NCBI RefSeq assembly: GCF_949628215.1 | Contig: NC_134276.1 | Coordinates: forward strand, 12,055,690-12,119,689 | From: Phalacrocorax aristotelis | Lineage: Eukaryota > Chordata > Aves > Suliformes > Phalacrocoracidae | Direction of reading: 5' to 3' | DNA length: 64,000 nt | Shown here: positions 63,001 through 64,000 of the stretch, in pieces | Position numbering within the stretch: the stretch's first letter is position 1 | Layout: each line of letters starts with the position of its first letter | Made by a program: the position numbers and the translations under genes | Notes under the pieces: model-generated | Database searches by the model: none | Told to the model about the DNA's origin: nothing | What the model saw: only the letters and a program-made list of their open reading frames with translations

Positions 63001-63830
63001 GTAAAAACTGAACTATTGAGAAAGGTCTTTGTACTGGAGGTATGCTCTGAAATGTGTTTTATTGTCTGTTACCTTCACCAGTATTTTTGGAGACTAGAAA
63101 TAGTAAAAGCTTCCTGTTTTTCATTTGACATGATTGGCCCTGAATAAGTAACCTAAATAAAATGGGGAACTGTGGAAATATTACTGATGATCATTAAGTA
63201 AACAGGAAAAGACCCCAACCAAACTTCAAATAAAGCTTTTTAAAAGTAGCTTTCATATATAGTTGTAATGTGCCAAGTGTATTTAGTTCACGTCTTAAAA
63301 AGTAGCGATTGCTGAAGTACATGCTGACAAAAGTGACTTCCCAAAGGAAGTACTCATTTACCTTATGAAATGGAAGATTTAATTCTGTTGAGGGAAGTTG
63401 GCCTACTTGTGACAGTCTGATCCTTTATTTAACATTAGATCTTCTAGGTAGTGTTGATGACTCTTGTGTTTAAAGGTCAGATAGAGCCTTTTCCTGAGGA
63501 AGTACCTTCTCCCTAGGCTAAAATTAAATTTAAACATTAATGATGAAACAAACTTCATGGTAACCAAATGGAAGTATTTTGTCTGTCCTGATATGTGGCT
63601 GTCTGAATGTGAACACTAAATGTTTGTTATCCCTTTTTTATTCTTGAAGGATAGGGAGAGGCTACTGAAAGAACTTGAGCAAATGCAGTATATGGATCGG
63701 ATGCGCAGAAGACAGATTGTAGCACAGATGCCACCTCAGATTTTTGTGCCTGCATACAAACGCATGGAAATAAAAGAAGAATGGCAGAGAGAACTGGAGT
63801 TTGCATTTGAAGATATGTACAGTGAAGGCA
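50979..63830 (+). CDS. CEP295: CEP295, centrosomal protein 295 (5' part of gene, exons joined by introns)
   Basis: CEP295 (KIAA1731, orthologue of fly Ana1) is a large centriolar protein needed for centriole-to-centrosome conversion and for modification of centriolar microtubules; its N-terminal region targets centrioles. Seven coding exons (50979-51086, 52433-52633, 53803-53927, 54791-54884, 60878-60991, 62403-62543, 63650-63830) give residues 1-321 plus one base of the next codon. Recognition rests on the exon order and on segments I recall from human CEP295: LRLSPNEE (11-18), KLRLQQVREQ (31-40), GEGHRQAKENEPDL (94-107), SLPPPPP (166-172), QPDARLAAEEE (214-224) and WQRELEFAFEDMY (306-318). 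The protein is rich in K, R, E and Q and is predicted coiled coil, with no signal peptide or membrane segment. The start ATG has A at -3 and begins the conserved N-terminus. Human CEP295 is about 2,600 residues, so roughly seven eighths of the gene, including the C-terminal ALMS motif, lies beyond the right edge. Confidence 0.95.
51087..52432 (+). other. CEP295: CEP295 intron 2
   Basis: The intron is 1,346 bp with GT-AG ends and contains CR1 copy 5 (51537-51731, antisense). The remainder is AT-rich with no other recognisable feature. Confidence 0.85.
51537..51731 (-). mobile_element. CR1 3' fragment, copy 5, in CEP295 intron 2
   Basis: This is antisense CR1 3' end: CATAGAATCATAGAATGG (two octamer repeats), GGGTTGGAAGGGGCATTAAA, GATCATCTAGTTCCAAC, then CTTGAACACTTGCAGGGATG and TCCAGGGCCTCACCACC. 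About 195 bp survive. Its 3' end resembles copy 2 more than copies 1 and 4. No target-site duplication is evident. Confidence 0.92.
52433..52633 (+). CDS. CEP295: CEP295 exon, codons 37-103
   Basis: The acceptor is TTTCTACAG|GTTAGA and the donor is GAGAAC|GTAAGT. The exon is 201 bp (67 codons), phase 0-0, so skipping it would keep the frame. It encodes a highly charged helix (QIRQKVKQRREERL, EEALRAEWQEAQ) ending in GEGHRQAKEN, a strongly conserved CEP295 segment. Confidence 0.95.
52634..53802 (+). other. CEP295: CEP295 intron 3
   Basis: The intron is 1,169 bp with GT-AG ends. No repeat or RNA gene is recognisable. Confidence 0.85.
53803..53927 (+). CDS. CEP295: CEP295 exon, codons 104-145 (first two bases of 145)
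   Basis: The acceptor is ATTGTTAAG|GAGCCT and the donor is GCTCG|GTATGC. The exon is 125 bp, phase 0 to 2. It encodes EPDLEALAKQAEERKQ and a K/R/E-rich helix, continuing the conserved ENEPDL junction with the previous exon. Confidence 0.94.
53928..54790 (+). other. CEP295: CEP295 intron 4
   Basis: The intron is 863 bp and ends in a long T-rich tract before CCCCAAG. Frames that read through its 3' end into the next exon are retention artefacts. Confidence 0.85.
54791..54884 (+). CDS. CEP295: CEP295 exon, last base of codon 145 to codon 176
   Basis: The acceptor is TTCCCCAAG|A and the donor is CTTGAG|GTATAT. The exon is 94 bp, phase 2 to 0. It encodes RTNARKHALEVERQRAAKV, then the proline run SLPPPPP (166-172), a landmark shared with human CEP295 that breaks the coiled coil. 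Confidence 0.94.
55819..55834. repeat. target-site duplication, left copy (CR1 copy 6)
   Basis: TCTTATTGTGGTAGTT directly precedes the CR1 3' end (antisense) and is repeated exactly at 57431-57446. Confidence 0.9.
55835..57430 (-). mobile_element. CR1 retrotransposon, copy 6, with target-site duplication
   Basis: This 1.6 kb minus-strand CR1 is truncated at its 5' end. A 348-codon frame (57342-56296) covers most of the reverse transcriptase, with VDFSKAFD at residues 127-134 and [12 protein letters not shown] at 182-193. The catalytic FADD box reads VAGD (214-217), so the first catalytic aspartate is replaced by glycine. The frame ends at an in-frame TAG after VQLWSPL. The same frame then resumes (56286-56035; [15 protein letters not shown]), and a later frame change precedes the final RLPREVV-like segment. 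The 3' UTR ends in antisense GCAGAATCACAGGTTGGAAG, an atypical octamer. The copy is dead but less decayed than the other CR1 loci here. It lies antisense to CEP295 in intron 5. Confidence 0.96.
57431..57446. repeat. target-site duplication, right copy (CR1 copy 6)
   Basis: TCTTATTGTGGTAGTT is identical over 16 bp to the copy at 55819-55834 and borders the 5'-truncated end of the CR1. Confidence 0.9.
60878..60991 (+). CDS. CEP295: CEP295 exon, codons 177-214
   Basis: The acceptor is TTCTTCCTAG|AATTTT and the donor is GAGCAG|GTGATA. The exon is 114 bp, phase 0-0. It encodes NFEVKKTPAVKPYGADNF and RYHIFEPYVDREVDGEQ. This segment is the least conserved part compared with what I recall of the human protein, but the NFEVK start and the Q at the junction to PDARL fit. 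Confidence 0.9.
60992..62402 (+). other. CEP295: CEP295 intron 6
   Basis: The intron is 1,411 bp. It contains a 15-bp tandem duplication at 61736-61765. Its 3' end lacks a clear polypyrimidine tract. The frames inside it (up to 134 codons) lack splice context. Confidence 0.85.
61736..61765. repeat. 15-bp tandem duplication
   Basis: Two exact copies of CATTCATGAAGTTTT lie head to tail. This is a simple local duplication within an intron. Confidence 0.9.
62403..62543 (+). CDS. CEP295: CEP295 exon, codons 215-261
   Basis: The acceptor is GACTGCCAG|CCAGAT and the donor is GCTCAG|GTAGGT. The exon is 141 bp, phase 0-0. It encodes PDARLAAEEEGKRLEELH and KAHLRGSHALRKVHLAQ, closely matching the human QPDARLAAEEE block. 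The acceptor is unusual: the ~30 bases before it are purine/pyrimidine mixed, with a branch-like ACTAAAC about 20 bases upstream. Confidence 0.94.
62544..63649 (+). other. CEP295: CEP295 intron 7
   Basis: The intron is 1,106 bp with GT-AG ends and a T-rich tract before TTCTTGAAG. No recognisable repeat is present. Confidence 0.85.
63650..63830 (+). CDS. CEP295: CEP295 exon, codons 262-321 (plus one base)
   Basis: The acceptor is TTCTTGAAG|GATAGG and the donor is GAAGGCA|GTAAGT. The exon is 181 bp, phase 0 to 1. It encodes DRERLLKELEQMQYMDRM, RRRQIVAQMPPQ and KEEWQRELEFAFEDMY, all close to human CEP295. A frame running past the donor stops within a few bases, supporting the splice. The following 170 bp to the window edge are intronic. 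Confidence 0.94.
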
Positions 63831-64000
63831 GTAAGTAATTTGCTGGAGGTTGCCAAATCTGGTAGCCCAGTAGAGAGGCTGCTGGAGCTGCCTGTTCCCA
63901 GGTCCAGCTAGTGGCAAGGCTATGTGTGTATTCACGGTAGGCATGGACACAAACAGGCTTTCCGTCCGCATAGACACAGCTGGCCACACAGGCCAACACA

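Noticed and set aside
1..64000. Endogenous retrovirus, tRNA or snoRNA genes
   Set aside because: No LTR pairs, gag/pol/env-like frames or tRNA cloverleaf candidates were recognised. The snoRNA host genes near CEP295 in human lie downstream, outside this window.

Overview
The window is bird nuclear DNA. It contains several CR1 non-LTR retrotransposons, the dominant avian LINE, with their ATTCTATG-type 3' ends. It also has older MIR-like SINE relics, two CpG islands, and one vertebrate gene with conventional GT-AG introns. I cannot name the species: nothing I could see separates chicken from other birds. There are no prokaryotic features, no CRISPR array and no tRNA or rRNA gene that I can support.

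Layout. 1-18.9 kb is AT-rich non-coding DNA. A poly-A/GA microsatellite (18.92-18.97 kb) leads into a ~1.1 kb CpG island (19.2-20.3 kb). That island has no recognisable coding sequence but has plausible minus-strand splice donors. Because SMCO4 lies upstream of and divergent to CEP295 in other vertebrates, I infer that this is the SMCO4 promoter/first exon, with the left arm of the window as its first intron. The SMCO4 coding exon is not in the window. A CR1 copy abuts the island (20.44-21.13 kb). 21-48.5 kb is intergenic. It holds two more CR1 loci (36.2-37.1 and 39.3-40.3 kb, the second composite), MIR-like relics, a set of short palindromic relics with a TGAAGTCAATGG-like core, and a few TAAT-rich blocks that look like candidate conserved enhancers.

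At 48.9-49.8 kb a second CpG island with paired NRF1 motifs, inverted CCAAT boxes and a GC box forms the promoter of CEP295 on the plus strand. Seven coding exons (50,979-63,830) encode the first 321 residues of this centriolar protein. The gene runs out of the window at the right edge. Its introns carry two CR1 copies. The larger (55,835-57,430) is 5'-truncated, carries much of a reverse transcriptase with a broken catalytic box, and is flanked by a perfect 16-bp target-site duplication.

I found no new multi-gene system. The best leads are the long perfect duplication around the CR1, the 18-bp polypyrimidine minisatellite in the CEP295 promoter island, the silent CpG island at 19-20 kb, the palindromic relic family, and the enhancer-like blocks.
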